From contig OZ026595.1 in NCBI GenBank assembly GCA_964020085.1, forward strand, positions 17,640,153-17,704,152: a stretch of 64,000 nt of DNA. Direction: 5' to 3'. A program made the position numbers and the translations under genes. The notes below the pieces were generated by a model. The model searched no databases and had not been told where the DNA came from. It saw nothing but the letters and a program-made list of their open reading frames with translations. Shown here in pieces: positions 1 through 12,662 of this stretch. Position 1 is the first letter of the stretch; the number at the start of each line of letters is the position of its first letter. Source of the DNA: Micromussa lordhowensis. Lineage: Eukaryota > Cnidaria > Anthozoa > Scleractinia > Lobophylliidae.

Positions 1-183
1 CTTGATTTATTGATTGGTTCATTGATTGACTGATTAAATTTTCAAACGGCACTTTGCCATGTGCATTTTGCTTAAAAGAAACAACGGGAGAAACACTTAC
101 AACTGGCGAGACGGGTAATGAAGGTGAAACTTAATTCTGTGACTTCAATGGACTGATATAATGTTTGCTTGATTGATTGACAG

Positions 184-3100
184 GTGTCATTTTCCTGCCA
201 TGCACTGGAGCATACCTCATAGCCACTCCTCTTTTAGGAAAACTGGGAAACAAGATAGGCAGGTCTGTAGCCATGTTATGTTTTCAAATTTTGCAATGAA
301 ATGATGCTGCCAGGGATACTAGAAAAATAAAATGCGTCGGGGTGGGGGGGGGGAGGATATGGTATGGGGGTTGGATGTGGTGCGCGGGTGGAGGGAGAAG
401 GTCTTGTGATGAATTTGAACCCCTTTTGAAGAATCGGATAACATCACTACCGCTTTCTTCATCTTACAAGGCCTTTGAAGCACTGGTTCAGGATAGATTG
501 AACCTGTACTCAGAAACTGATTTTCTGTTTTGGTTATTTTAGGTGGCGTGCATCTATAATTGGCCTTGTGTTGGTCGCTATTAGCTTATGTGTGGTACGT
601 ACGCCTTCGTGATTATGCTTAGAGCCGTAAAGAGTTTGTAACCAACGAACACGCAAGCATTTCGTTCCTATCGACCAAAAGGAATCTCAAAACCTAGTTC
701 AGTAGGCTAATGAATGAAAATGGCTGGGAACAGTCGGAACACAAATGGGAAGTATTGATTTAAAGTGGATTTCAAATCTTGTTTTAAGTTTCTACAAAGA
801 TCAAGTTTAAGTTACGTTTTGCAGAAGCTGAGTTTTCCACGCAAAACTGCAACTGGGTTTTTGAAAGTCGCTTAGATCTCTCTTTCGTAGTTGGAGATAT
901 TGTCTTTCGATTACGTTCAATCGCGTTTTTTTTTAAGCGAGTATCCATTTACAAATTGCAGTACACACTTCAAAGAGTACCCGTTTTTTAATCCGAGTTG
1001 TAATATTTACTGTGAGTTTAGTCCAGAAAAGAAAGGAAATTGTTTTGATCTCAGGGATTGAGGAGTTTATGACTTCCCGCTTTACCGCATTTATCCTCAG
1101 GTTCCAGCTGCTAAGACTGTAGCGGTTCTTGCGGCTCCACTATTTGCCGTGGGTTTTTCTGTAGGTAAGTTCCCTGGGTTTTCCTTTGGGTAGGTTCCCT
1201 GAGATTTTCTGTAGGATAAACAGATTATCGGATAATCGCATTATCCTTGCCTCTGAAAACAGCTCACCACTTTATACTGATTGATAACAGCAAACACAAT
1301 CTACTGTTTTACCTCTGAGAATTATCCCAATTAAAATATGGGTTATTGACCAGGCGTGAGGTCAATATGGCTGGATATTGGCCAAGTTCTTTTTTGCATG
1401 TTCGGGGTTCGCACGAATCACGGAAAACCTGCAAAGTCATGGAATTTATTATTTCAATTTCCAGGCCTGGGAAGTCGTGGAATAGAAGTGAAGGTCATGG
1501 AAAGTCATGGAAAAAAGCAATACGCTTTTGGAAAATAAAAAGGCAAAAAGATAAAAAAAATTGAAAAAATAACAGACGAGTCAGCAAGAGCCTTTAATTT
1601 CAGTGGAAATAGACACAAGCACACATTTTATGCATCACATTGCTGGAAAATATGTTAAATGAATGATTGTTTTGATACTACTGTGAGGACAACAGTACTG
1701 CTTAACTTAGGTCATGAAAAACTTGGAAAGGTCATGAAAAGTCATAGAATTTTAATAGCTTCAAAGAGTACGAACCCTGAATTGTTTATGGATCGAGACG
1801 GACTCGAGGTCCATAAACACGCAAAAGACAAAGAGCGAGGCGAATTTCCAGCCATCTTGACCAAACCCGTAGGCTTTGTCAATAATGGATTTATTATAAT
1901 GAGAAAGTAACATTATTTTCTTGCGGGACACAACGCGTAAACCCGAGCGGGAAAATAGCGCCATCTTGCCCGCTCGGGTACTAGCCAATCACTCGCAGGA
2001 TTCGGTTCATGTTGCCCGCTCATACAGCTAGCCACATAATAACACATAATATAACAAGGAACCTGATGTTTGATTGTGAACAGCTTTATTACATAATAAG
2101 CAAATTATGGTATCAAGGAAGACACTGATATTTACGAAAATAAAAATTTCCTGCCAAGTCATACGAAGACCTAATCATTGACTTGTTATTATCTTACTCA
2201 AACATTCAACACCAGTCGTGCTTCGCTAAGCATAAAAACAAATTGAACGGTTATCTTCAACCATCATATCCATTCTTAATTAAAGCAATCATGGTTTTCG
2301 CGATTGATTTTTATCAGCTCTTAAGCTCCTACTGCGATATTTTGCCAGCTGTATAACAGAGCATATTAGTCACATAAGATCACGTGAAGTTGCAGTTAAT
2401 GGGGGTTAAGAGCTCCATATGGTGACACACTTCAAACGCATTGTAGCGTGGTATGGTCATTGCACGCAATTCTGTTGACAAACGTGAAATACATACAATG
2501 TATTTTAAGATAAAACATTTTAAGGAAGCAGGTATTTCTTTTGCTGGTGTTTAATGGTTTCTGGCGGTTACTCCTGTCAACTCTCCCTGTTGTATAAGGG
2601 AATTTCTTTTTCCGCGACTGTTTCATGCGTTCAGCTAGTCGAGAAGCAACGCGAGGAACGGGCAAAGAGAAAGAGAGACGCACCGGGAATGGAAACTTGT
2701 TTATGTTTGTAACAGGAGCATTGATAATGATAAAGTGAACCATTTTATTCATAGCACAGAAAGTTCATTATAACTTGGCAGTGAGTGTTGACGATATTGA
2801 GAGGCCTTGGGTAGCGCAAATTTGTTTTTGTGACAGTGGCCACATCATCTTATGCGTCTTACGCTGTTTTTCACAAACCATTGTTATGTAAAGATCATAT
2901 AATCGTTTCTCCTAAGCCGAGCAGATATCGTCATATGAAATCGCCTTGCCCTCGAACGCGCGTGCCACATTTGGATTGCACCACTGTTTGTTCTCTGTCT
3001 AGGCTTCTTGATCACGTGCACTATCCTATGTTCACCAGCAAGACATATTTTGTGATATTTCTTATTTGTCGTGTATGTAGGAATGGTGGATGCCGCTATG

Positions 3101-5544
3101 GCGGCAGCGCTAGCTTACCTTGTGGACATAAGGTGAGACACGCCTATATTCCCTTTGGCATTCTACCCCAGTGTAATTCTTTTGTTTTATAGTTAGTAGA
3201 GGTAATAGTATGAAAGCGAGTGCAAGATAGAATTTACACTTTGAGTGATATTTGACTGAACTCTCTAAATTGCACGAGCCTTTTAGGCAAGTGTAATTGA
3301 AGAATTTTCGAATATTACAAGTACTGTAAATCCTTAATTTCTTGAACGATGGCTCATTTCTTATATGACTGAGGAAATTACGAACGCGCGCTCGTTAATT
3401 TGCACTGCAGTGCAAATTAAGAATTAACGATAAATTGGCCTGCTCAGCCAATCACAATGAAGTGATTTTCTCAGTCATATAATAAGTTTAATAACATCGC
3501 CAGCCGTTCCGCCGGATAACGACTTAGACCAGTGTTGTTTGTTCGTGAGTTTCATGGTTAGTGCGCTCGACTCTGGATGGAGAGTTCCGGGCTTGAGCCC
3601 TGGCCGGGGACATTGTGTTGTGTTCTTGGGCAAGACACTTTACTCTCACAGTGCCTCTCTCCACCCAGGTGTATAAATGGGTACCGGCGATATATTAATG
3701 CTGGGGGTAACCCTGCGATGGACTAACATCTCATCCAAGGGGGAGTAGAAATACTCCTAGTCGCTTCATGCGACTGAAACCGAAGATACGCGCCGACTTG
3801 ATGGGCCACATGGCTCGTATGCAGACCTTACCTTAAACTCACAAGAACTTAACAGTGTTTTTTATTTTGCAAGGCACGCCTCTGTCTATGGCAGTGTGTT
3901 TGCTATCGAGGACTTTGCGGCTTCTGTTGGATTCTCCTTTGGTACGTGCTCTAAAAAAAGTGTATATTGAATATTTTACCTCACCTAAGAATTGCTTTGA
4001 ATTTCATTAGTACATGCTACAAGGGGTAATTTATAACGTGCGAGGCAAATCAGGCAAGACTTGTGTGACTTCATTGTTACTAGAAAGAAAGCTATCGTTT
4101 ATCCTGTGTTGCGTGGCAAACGAGATAATTTTGCTAAAGATTAAACTTTGTTTGTTATAGGACCGCTGATTGGAGGAGCAATAGTGGCTAAAGGGAGCTT
4201 TCCATGGTAGATATTCGGATTTTTTTGTTGTATTTTAATTGATTACTCAGTCAAGTTAACTTCCGTTGTCTATTTCCTCATCAAATTTGGCTTACTGAAT
4301 CTTTTCTCGACCTCATTTTTTGTCGTCCTCCAGTAGGGAACGTATCATAATAACTTCAAGTTAATTACTATAAATTTACTAGCGTTCTATCAGGAACTAT
4401 CATCTAACATGAAAACAAATTCTATCTCGCGCCCATGATCTCATTAGGGACCTAATGAGGACGGGAACGGCAGCGGACGAGGGAAACTCTCGCGGCTCCC
4501 GTCGTTTCTCCAAAGACAAAATGCTTTAAGATGTGTATTTTCGTAAAGGAATGCGACGTCAATAACTTGAGCTTCGTAAAAGTTATTCACAAAAGCAATG
4601 GCATCCTTTAAGCTAAAGAGATGGTAGAAATCTTATGCTATTAAACTTGTCCGATGTTTAAGTAATAGAGCACTTTTTCCGTGTTTATATAGCCTCATCT
4701 AAACACGAGGAGGGTTGGGAGAATTCGAGACAGTTATGCAAACCCGAGACGTAGTCGAGGGTTTGCATAACTTTCGAGAATTCTCCCAACCCTCCGAAAA
4801 GTGCTCCATTGCTTTTATAAAATAATTCTCAAACATACGCGCGAATCTAAAACGTCACAATCGTGTTTACATACTCTCATCTAAACACACCTATCGACCA
4901 TTGAAAGCGCGCGTAGTGGCTCAGTTATTTTATACTTAACAGTAGATGCTGAATTTTAGTTTTCTTTACAAGTGAAGCAAACATCTCTGTCAGTATTTAA
5001 TAAAGGAACAAGAATTTCCCTACGAGAAAATTAAAAGAACAATCTGATAGAACTACTTCAGATGGCTTTTTACCACCAGAGCGTTTGAGAATCCTGACTT
5101 CGGGTGAACATTTCAATTTCCATCTATAATTGCAACAAGCTATATAAAAATAGAACAAACTTTGCATCAAGTTCGGGTAGTATAAAAACAGCAACAACAG
5201 CAACTAAACATCAATACTCATATTCAAATCTTAAGTCCCCTATTATTAATTAAATAGATGAACCTTAGTGGTGATGGCTATTTTATTGTCCCTAACTTTC
5301 CTTCTTTTCCATGAAAAGCCACCCGTATTACCTCTAAATGAGAAGTGATCGTCAGCGAAAGTGAAAATGGAATTTATCATTACTTCTTAGCTGCCATGAT
5401 CACGAGATGGACCCAATATGATCCTTTTATTCTGTCTTTTTTAAAAGGCTTCTCCGAGGGCTAGCGATCGTGAATCTTCTCTTTGCTCCGCTGCTTTGGT
5501 TTCTAAGAAATCCACCGGCAAAACATCAAATATTGCAGAATGAA
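184..5544 (+). CDS. SLC18-family (VMAT/VAChT-like) vesicular transporter, 3' half, spliced
   Basis: Seven coding exons can be read: 184-262, 543-594, 1101-1164, 3081-3132, 3874-3941, 4161-4206 and 5448-5544, each bounded by AG/GT with consistent phases (in phase 1; junctions 2,0,1,2,1,2). The joined product contains PLLGKLGNKIGR, then GMVDAAMAAALAYLVDIR, HASVYGSVFAIEDF, GPLIGGAIV and FLRNPPAK. These match in order the C-terminal half (last six membrane segments) of vesicular monoamine and acetylcholine transporters: the GMVD...GYLVDLR, SVYGSVYAIAD, GPS.GGAI and LRSPPAK blocks. The family is proton-antiport MFS carriers that load amines into synaptic vesicles. The first six helices lie upstream of the window. 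The frame stops at TGA 5542-5544, only a few residues after NPPAK, so the cytoplasmic tail is much shorter than in vertebrate VMATs unless an alternative last exon exists. Substrate cannot be told from this half alone. Confidence 0.9.
3359..3482. repeat. Short foldback element (MITE-like) in SLC18 intron
   Basis: A motif TTATATGACTGAG near 3361 reappears inverted as CTCAGTCATATAA near 3470, bracketing about 120 bp with an internal TGCACTGCAGTGCA palindrome around 3402-3415. The layout (short terminal inverted repeats, no coding potential) is that of a non-autonomous DNA element. It lies in the intron between the exons ending at 3132 and starting at 3874. No target duplication was identified. 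Confidence 0.5.
3541..3833 (+). repeat. tRNA-derived SINE, copy 1
   Basis: The head resembles a tRNA gene: a box-A-like segment TGGTTAGTGCGCTCGACTC followed by a box-B-like GGGCTTGAGCC. The body shares blocks with the copy at 55266-55555 on the same strand: GTGTTGTGTTCTT, GGCAAGACACTTTACTCTCA, TGCCTCTCTCCACCCAGGTG, TATAAATGGGTACC and a common end GCTCGTATGCAGAC. The central block recalls the conserved domain of metazoan Meta-type SINEs, but that assignment is from memory. The copy lies inside an SLC18 intron, and no clear target duplication was found, so it is probably older than copy 2. Confidence 0.85.
4663..4816. repeat. Palindromic MITE-like element in SLC18 intron
   Basis: Two long arms pair almost perfectly: 4712-4748 (GGGTTGGGAGAATTCGAGAC and on) against 4754-4795 (ending GAATTCTCCCAACCCTCC), separated by a very short loop. 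Outer flanks AGAGCACTTTTTC and GAAAAGTGCTCC continue the inverted repeat to about 4665 and 4808. No reading frame is present. It sits in the intron between 4206 and 5448 and would form a strong cruciform or RNA hairpin in the pre-mRNA. Confidence 0.7.
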
Positions 5545-5645
5545 GATACAGAAGGTATAATTCAATAGCTTTTATCCTGTATTCCAACCACATCTAAGAT
5601 CGTTTTGGAAGGCCATGTTTCATCCTTTAGGTGCCCCTTAGTGCC

Positions 5646-5803
5646 TATAGACCAATTTTGATATACTATTAAAATTCAGTCAATAGACCTCAGCACGAGG
5701 CTCTGGGGAATTAACTGCCACAAACTCTGTAGTTATTCCCCAGAGCCTCGTACTGAAGTCTATTGTTTTAGGCTGAATTTTAATATATCGAAATTGGTCT
5801 ATT
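5646..5803. repeat. Palindromic MITE-like element downstream of SLC18 gene
   Basis: The left end TATAGACCAATTTTGATATA is mirrored by a right end reading ...TCGAAATTGGTCTATT. Arms of about 65-70 bp include AAAATTCAG, CAATAGAC, and GAGGCTCTGGGGAAT in both orientations. TA occurs at the left edge, as with Tc1/mariner-type MITEs, but the superfamily is not established. It begins about 100 bp after the SLC18 stop codon and so may lie within the 3' UTR. Confidence 0.7.
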
Positions 5804-8800
5804 CAAGATGGTTTTCGAAAATATTTGACGTAACTTGCAATCTCGTACCTCGAGTCTCCTTACTACGCGTGCTGGCTTGACGAAACTGCTGGTCTGTGGG
5901 AACGATGACGCTGGGTACGGGGGACGTAACTTGTCAACTGAGTTAGGCTGTATATCTCAGTAAGCTTTTCTCAAATTACAGTATCTGTTTTATTTTTCCT
6001 TCTTCAGTCCCACATACCCTTTATCACCCCTTATTAAAACGAGATGCTTTTAGTTTCAGCTTTTGAGGAAGAAAGAGAATCAGCAGCGTTGTGACAACAT
6101 GATTACAAGGAGGAAGTTACCAGCATATAAGGTGGAATAATCTGTCATAGGTGCAATTACTTCAATATTATAGACATTTAATCCCCTCTCTTTTCCCCCT
6201 CTTCTCGCAGCCGAACTGAAGTTACAATGTAGTCTCCACAGCCGGTATTGGTTCGCTTCACGCAATGTTAGTATTAAGACAAGCGTTGTGTGACAACCCA
6301 TATAACGGAGCGTGACAGGTCTTCGACGCAGTTGACTTTCTTGGCAATGTAGTGAGCGCGCAGTAGGGTCCGTAGTATTTTTAGAACGACGTTGCTTAGC
6401 AACATGACTTATACATTCTGCGGCATACTGACGTAAATTCTCTCGGTAGCGCTAATAGGCGTTAGACTAACGCATACCCGCCTTTCTACAAATCTCTCTC
6501 CCCGCCGGTTACCATTGATTCCCAATGGTTAATGCGTTGGATTCAAACAGACAAAATGATGTTGGGATGTAATCATCCAGCGGGAGTGGGGGGGGGAGTT
6601 GATTGGGTACGTTCTTTCCGCTATTTGGAAAGTGCGCTTTAACTAGATCTCTTCTTGTCTCTTCATTTTAGGTTAATTGAGCGACGAAGGGGGCCATGGT
6701 TGCTGCTGGTGTCCGGTGACGGATGGTCGTTGGTTAAGATGAAATATGGTTCATATTCTATTGGAGCAGTTCTCCTCTCGTTTGGAGTAGGATATAATTC
6801 GTTTTCCTCCTGTGGAAGCTCAAACACAACAACCGCACGTGTAAAACGGACACAAGTCTTAACACATGTATATCTTTTAAGAACGTTTTGAATGATTGTC
6901 CTGTTTAAACGTGTAAAAACAAATTCCCCATGTGTATTTGTTATAAAAAATACCTAAATCAACAATTTAATTATATTCAATAAAATGGTTTTACTTTTGC
7001 CGCTTCGGTGGCTTATATATATTCAAAATTGCATACCGCGTTGTTGTAATGACTGTGCGCGCACTAGTTAGTTTTGTACACCAAACAGAAACGATCTAGC
7101 GAACATCGTAAGGGCTCGAGTACATATAAGGTCTATAAGGATGTCAATTTACAATTCCTAATGACCCACTCTCTTTTATATAAGGGGAGAGTGTTGCGCT
7201 GCAGTTTGATGTTAGGGACTGGAGAAATGTACACTCGAAAAATCTTGAGTAACTCGGCGAAGAGATCTTCTCCGCTGAAATTGTAATATATCCTCAACAA
7301 GGAGAAAATCTGCATCTAGCGGCTGCTCTCGTGTTATCCATTATGCCCGGGCCATTACGCTCTAAATCATGGGCGTATCTTCCCTATTTTCTCCTGGACC
7401 CGATCTTGTTTTCAGATTTTTTCATTTTAGCTGCATGCTTTGTCATGTTAGCAGTGGATCAATGTTTTTTGCTCTGTGTGATTTACTAGTATTTTCCGGT
7501 CTGCGGATGAACATCTGTTACGGACGTCCTGAAAAATACTTTGTTTTTTCCCTTGAATGACAGTGTTTTTCATATCTTTTTTTGTTAAAATAATAATGCT
7601 GAAACTTTAACTATGGGTTGCATGTTTTGCGTTAACTTGAAACTCTGCCAACAACGTAGGGTACAGGAATTCGGTTAGATATTGCTATTAAACAAACGGT
7701 AATTTTCCAAGTTACGCAGCTAGCAACCGTTGAGTATTAGCTCGAGTAAACAGTTTACTTCTGTTTACATTTTTCTGAATCCAACGTGCAAGTGATCAAA
7801 TACTGGCAGAAAGCCCATTGAGTGTAAAGAGGAACCCAGATCAGTGCAAGTTGCCTTACTAGTAAAAGGTTTTTCGGGACTTTTCAAGTGAAAATCACCT
7901 TTAATCCAGAATTTTCGCACTCACGAAACTGATCAAAAATACTTTTTGGGCCATGGGGGATTGCGTCATCAATGCATTAGCACTCTCAAAATAGGACAAT
8001 TCTTGACACCTTTTTCTTTGTGTTTGGCGCGCAAGGTGCGCAGATGTTAATCAAAAGCTTGTGCGCGTGGGAGGTTTGTTTTATCTCTGTTTGTTTAGTG
8101 GCGTAAACAAATGAAAACGCACAGAAAACGCTCTCACAAAAGAGTACTTCTAGTTCTTCAGACTGATAATTAATTTGTTGGCTAAAATTAACAACACTAA
8201 GAATTTGACGCGATCCGGTTTTCGCTGATTGACGCAAAATGGATGCGCAATTGAAAGCCGCATAAAAATCTTTCAGTTTCCAAAGTGAAATTGAAACCAC
8301 ACATTGCACAGGTTAGTTGATTCCGTCCGCCCTTCTTATCTGTTTTGGCTATATTAACCCGACTGAAAAATGCCGTTTAACACCTCAATTACACTGGTTT
8401 TCCGCCTTCCGTTCATTTCAAATATTCCGGTCTGTTCGCATTTCTGCTTTGCCTGTGTTAAATCATCTCTCCATTTCTCGGTCTTCGTGTGTTTGTCTTC
8501 AATGGCAAATATTTCATAACTTTTTAATGCCGCTATTAAAACCTTAACTAAACATGGCACAAGCGTTGAGATTCCAAAGCACGCAGTTGATTTTGAAAGG
8601 AATTAGATATCTACGTCGATGCATCAAAGTGACAAAGTCAGTCGTATTTTAGGACAATATTTTTAAAGTCTTTAAAAATATAAAAGAATAAGGCAGATTT
8701 CCTAGTCAATATCCCATGCTTCTATCACTGAAATCTTTGAAAAAAGATAAATATCGCGTTTAAAACGGAATCACGATATTTTTTTGGTGATACTTGAGAT

Positions 8801-11800
8801 GCACCGGGAGTCGGGAATTTGCCCACTTTTGTCACTGTCAGGTTCAGCTTTGCAGGGTCACCGGGTTAATTTGATCCAATTTCTGGTTAAAAAGAAATCG
8901 GAAAAAATATCACGTGAGCGTGTAAGAGAAGCACTTCTGAAACAAGTCGATTTATACATGATTTACAGCTCTATTCAACTGTCTACTGTACTAATAACAA
9001 CTTGAACACAGAAATAACAGAAGCATGCGTTCACTGATTTTAGGTTCCAACGCAAATGCACTTTCGCGTAGACAGAATTTCATCATCAAAAGCAAAATTT
9101 AGAGAAAAGCCGGAGATATTTTCCAGACGCGGTACCGGAGAACTATTTTCGCCAAAATTAATTTCATGGAATTTCACCTAGCTACAGGTGGCCGTCTGGT
9201 CAGCTTTGGTGTTAATGCAAATGCTCCAGGCTTCTGATCTGATCAAAATATTTTCTGTTTGAGGGGGATTCCCGGAATGAAGCTGTTTGTAGTAACTTTT
9301 AACACCATATGACGCCATGTTTTGGATTGTTTTCCAGTCAGTGTCCGTATTTAGCGTCTTTTTGATCTCATTTTAGAATTAACTCCAGGTGGCTGGGACC
9401 AGTAAATTCACGACTAAAGAAACTATAAAGAATGATCGTAGTCCGGGTTTTTGCACATACTGCAGTTACCCCGTTAAGACATTGGTTTGAGGGTAAAAAA
9501 GTAATATTTTCCAGTTTTTGAAAAAAATTATGCTAGGAAATAAATCGAAAAGAATGCGTCTTCGTGTGAAGAATAAGCTTGTCTAACACACTTCCGGTGT
9601 TTCGGTATCGATCCACGGCCCCTAGGTATCAATTAGCACGTCTCTTTGTGTCTTTTGTTGGCTTCTGACAGTTCAGTTGTCAATTTTGGCGCGAGATAAA
9701 GCCGCTTTCCTATGATTTCGCGTCTGCTAAACGAAACACAAACGATTTTCACTCGCATTCCTCAGCTGTGAAAGGAGTAAACATTGGCCTCTACGTTTGT
9801 ATCTTCTCTCAATGAAATATCAGACATGATGCGAGACGCCGAGATCGATTTAATCTTGTTTGAGAGTTCAGCCATCAAATATTGAACATTACACGGAAAA
9901 TATGATCTATAGCTTTCAGGATGAACCACATATCTTTGAAAATTACTGATCTCAGATTTTAAAATTGAATCGACAGCACATTTTCTTTTCAATTCACCAA
10001 AAAGGAAATTAGCACACCGAAACAGAGCCCTCAATTAACGTAATTTACATTACAATTGTGACGTGCTCGCGGCTTTCAAAAGCCCTGAGCGTGTATCGAT
10101 TGTTTCGTTCTGTAATTGCATTTCTGTTTACGAGCTTGATTACAGGTAATTTCCTCTTTCAAAGGCTTTGACAGTCGGCTGACTTTCTGAATTATTTGAG
10201 CAGTGATTTGCATACTGCACGCGTTGTGAATTGTTAAGTAAGCTTTGTCTTTTGTGATCAGTTCGCTTTGGCAACGTCCGATGTCCGCCTGATGCGACGC
10301 GGGATTCTTCACAGGGTCACAAAAACAAAACGAACTCCGGGATTCAAAAAATTAAGTTCTCTTTAATCACGCTGTTTTCTTTTGTTGCTCGCCAGTGACT
10401 CTTGGAACCCAATTCGTGAAAAATAAATTCGTTTTGAAAGACCAGCTGTCGTTCTTAGTGACGTAAACAAAGAAAACAAAGAGATTTGGGCATAGCTTCC
10501 ACAAGAAACCTTTCGATCGTTTCAAAAGAAATACACCTACTTGGAAATCGAACCTGTGAATTGCAAGAACCCCTGTGAATGCTTTCAAATAACGCCCAAT
10601 CATAAGAAACCCTTCTCAGCTTCCGAATATTAACGGCTCGTCATTTACAACCACCTCGCCGAAAGCACATGGTTTGTTTACATTGACCTCCAAAAAATTT
10701 CACTCGCTCGGCAGCATGATCGCTCTTTCATTTATCGCTAGATCTAAAAGCGAGCAAGGCAAGGTGTATTTTGATTTGCAGTCGGTTTGCTAAGCTTCTC
10801 AAACGTACGAAAAACTTACTATAATCCGGTCAATTCATCGGCGCTAAAGCGGAAAGCGCGCGAAAGAAACGAAAACCTTAGAGACCGTGGAATTTATGAA
10901 AGAAAGGTCAGATTTTTAAAAAAACACAGACACAATAGTAGAAATTGAAAAACGAGGTTTTAATCTTTCTCTCCTTTCAATAAGCCATACAAAATTTCTC
11001 CTCTGATATTAGAATTAGCTTAATGTATAAATACAAATCGTACTCAAAACTTTCTGACGTTCGAATAAAGCATGTCAGTTTTAATATTAAAAAACTTTCT
11101 CATAAACCTTGATTTTTTTCACATCATTTGCAGCCAGTATTTAGAACACAGCTGTTAAAATTACAATAAAATTCATTCAAAAATCCACCTCTACAACCAG
11201 GTAGCATTAAACCTACTTTCAAAGTAGTAAATTTCTACATCGTAAATATCGACAAATTATTGAAAAAACCTCCCTTGGAGAAGAATTGGGAATTATAAAA
11301 CACATTATTAATCATAATCTCTCCGTTTCTGGATGAAATTCTTAATCAACACTTTCATATTAAAATACTTTACACTTAGAGGGTGAAAATTCAATATTGT
11401 ATTCTGCTACAATTCGAAAATTTTACATAGATACATATTCGATAAGTTAACCTCTAACTAGGAAGTCCAACCACTTTGGGGTAAAATATTGTAATTTTCG
11501 CAACATTTACACAACATCTCTTGTGGGGAACTAAATACTAAATTTTAACAATAATCTTCCTGAAATTTCCGTTCCGAATGCAGATCGCTGCAAATTAATT
11601 TAACCTAACAAAACATGGAAGCCTATCTAGCGTAGAACGTTCAGGCTCGAAAGCGAAAGAAAATGAATACTAACAATACTGTACTAACATACCTTGAATG
11701 AAAGAGGCCTTAATAATACGAATAGCAGCAATCTGCACCGTCATTTGTGGGTTTTTGTTACATAAATGCAATAATAATTTAGCTCACTGCGATCTTTGCG

Positions 11801-11963
11801 CCGCTGCACGCAGTCTTGGAAATAGTAAGAGATCCATGTGGTAAACAAATAACACAACAACCCGAATATAAATTTAAAATCGGCATATAAACTCTAAATT
11901 TACCCTTAAAAATCTTTACATAATGATTTCACACTAAGTCTTACTTTAGAATCTGCGTAAAGT
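5804..11963. other. Intergenic region, no gene recognised
   Basis: Only short, unconserved-looking open frames (about 110 codons or fewer) occur here, several opening with non-ATG codons and none matching a family known to me. No spliced reading frame with recognisable motifs was found. A possible polyadenylation hexamer AATAAA at about 6979 (+) could belong to a long SLC18 3' UTR. The AT-rich stretch of roughly 10,900-11,960 lies directly downstream of nanos on the minus strand and probably includes its 3' UTR. Regulatory sequence for either neighbour could lie here but cannot be named from sequence alone. Confidence 0.5.
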
Positions 11964-12662
11964 TCAGCGACTCCTTTTGGGAAGAACACGATTCCTGGGC
12001 ACCTTTGGCAATTGACCGCCATTGCCTTGCGCTTGTTGGTTTTGCGGACAATACTTGATGGTGTGCGATTCATCGCCGCTTGCTTTGCAGATAGGACAGG
12101 TATATGCTCTCAGAATTGGACATGTCGTCTTTCCATCGGGACCCTTTAGTTGATGGGAAGAGAAGACCTCCTCGCTTTCCCCGTTGTTTCTGCAAAACAC
12201 ACACACGTTTTGGCGATTCGACACCGGAGCAGGAGCTCTCGCAGACGGTTTAATCCGTCGGCTTGGCGGCAAAACAGCTTCTTTTCGCTTGGAAGATGCA
12301 CTGTGCAAGAGCGATGAAGAGTTGAATGGCTGGAAAGGCCCATCTCCAAAATGATCAGTGAAAGAATCACAGCTACCAGATGATGAATTTTCGGAATCGA
12401 TGCTGTCAAATCGGTCACGTCTTGGCGGCAATTTGCTGACTCCAAAATTCTCACCCGTTAAATAGTCGAAATCACTACCGTTCGCCTGTCTCACTCTTTG
12501 CACCAAGTTGCTCAGCCCAAAGTAGTCATTGAACATGTGAAATTCGTTCCTTTGCAAATCGTCTGTCTCTGGAGGACAAGTTAACGACTTTATCTCCTCA
12601 TCATCCGAATCCAAGAAGTTACTTGGAATGAGTGTTTTCAGCATCACTTCGCTAAGCGACAT
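11964..12662 (-). CDS. nanos: Nanos translational repressor (zf-nanos), single exon
   Basis: The 232-residue protein starts at ATG 12662-12660 (MSLSEVMLK); an upstream in-frame GTG extends the open frame by four residues but is not a credible start. The C-terminal half carries the Nanos zinc-finger pair: C154-x2-C157-x12-H170-x10-C181 and C189-x2-C192-x7-H200-x4-C205, with family signatures SHQLK, TCPILRAYTCPIC and HTIKYCP. Near residues 41-58, FHMFNDYFGLSNLV resembles the CNOT1-interacting motif known in vertebrate Nanos proteins. The rest is low-complexity Ser/Asn/Asp-rich and a basic tail (PKRSR). In animals Nanos works with Pumilio in the cytoplasm, recruiting CCR4-NOT deadenylase to mRNAs in germline and stem cells. 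All metal ligands are present and the frame is intact, so it looks functional. No intron is evident. Confidence 0.95.
   Translation of the reverse strand: MSLSEVMLKTLIPSNFLDSDDEEIKSLTCPPETDDLQRNEFHMFNDYFGLSNLVQRVRQANGSDFDYLTGENFGVSKLPPRRDRFDSIDSENSSSGSCDSFTDHFGDGPFQPFNSSSLLHSASSKRKEAVLPPSRRIKPSARAPAPVSNRQNVCVFCRNNGESEEVFSSHQLKGPDGKTTCPILRAYTCPICKASGDESHTIKYCPQNQQAQGNGGQLPKVPRNRVLPKRSR

Noticed and set aside
2432..2752. 106-codon minus-strand frame in an SLC18 intron
   Set aside because: No recognisable domain or coding signature, and it lies within the intron of a well-supported gene on the other strand.
5545..5555. Extension of the SLC18 last exon to the donor-like GTATAA
   Set aside because: The frame set by the preceding exons meets TGA at 5542-5544, before this site.
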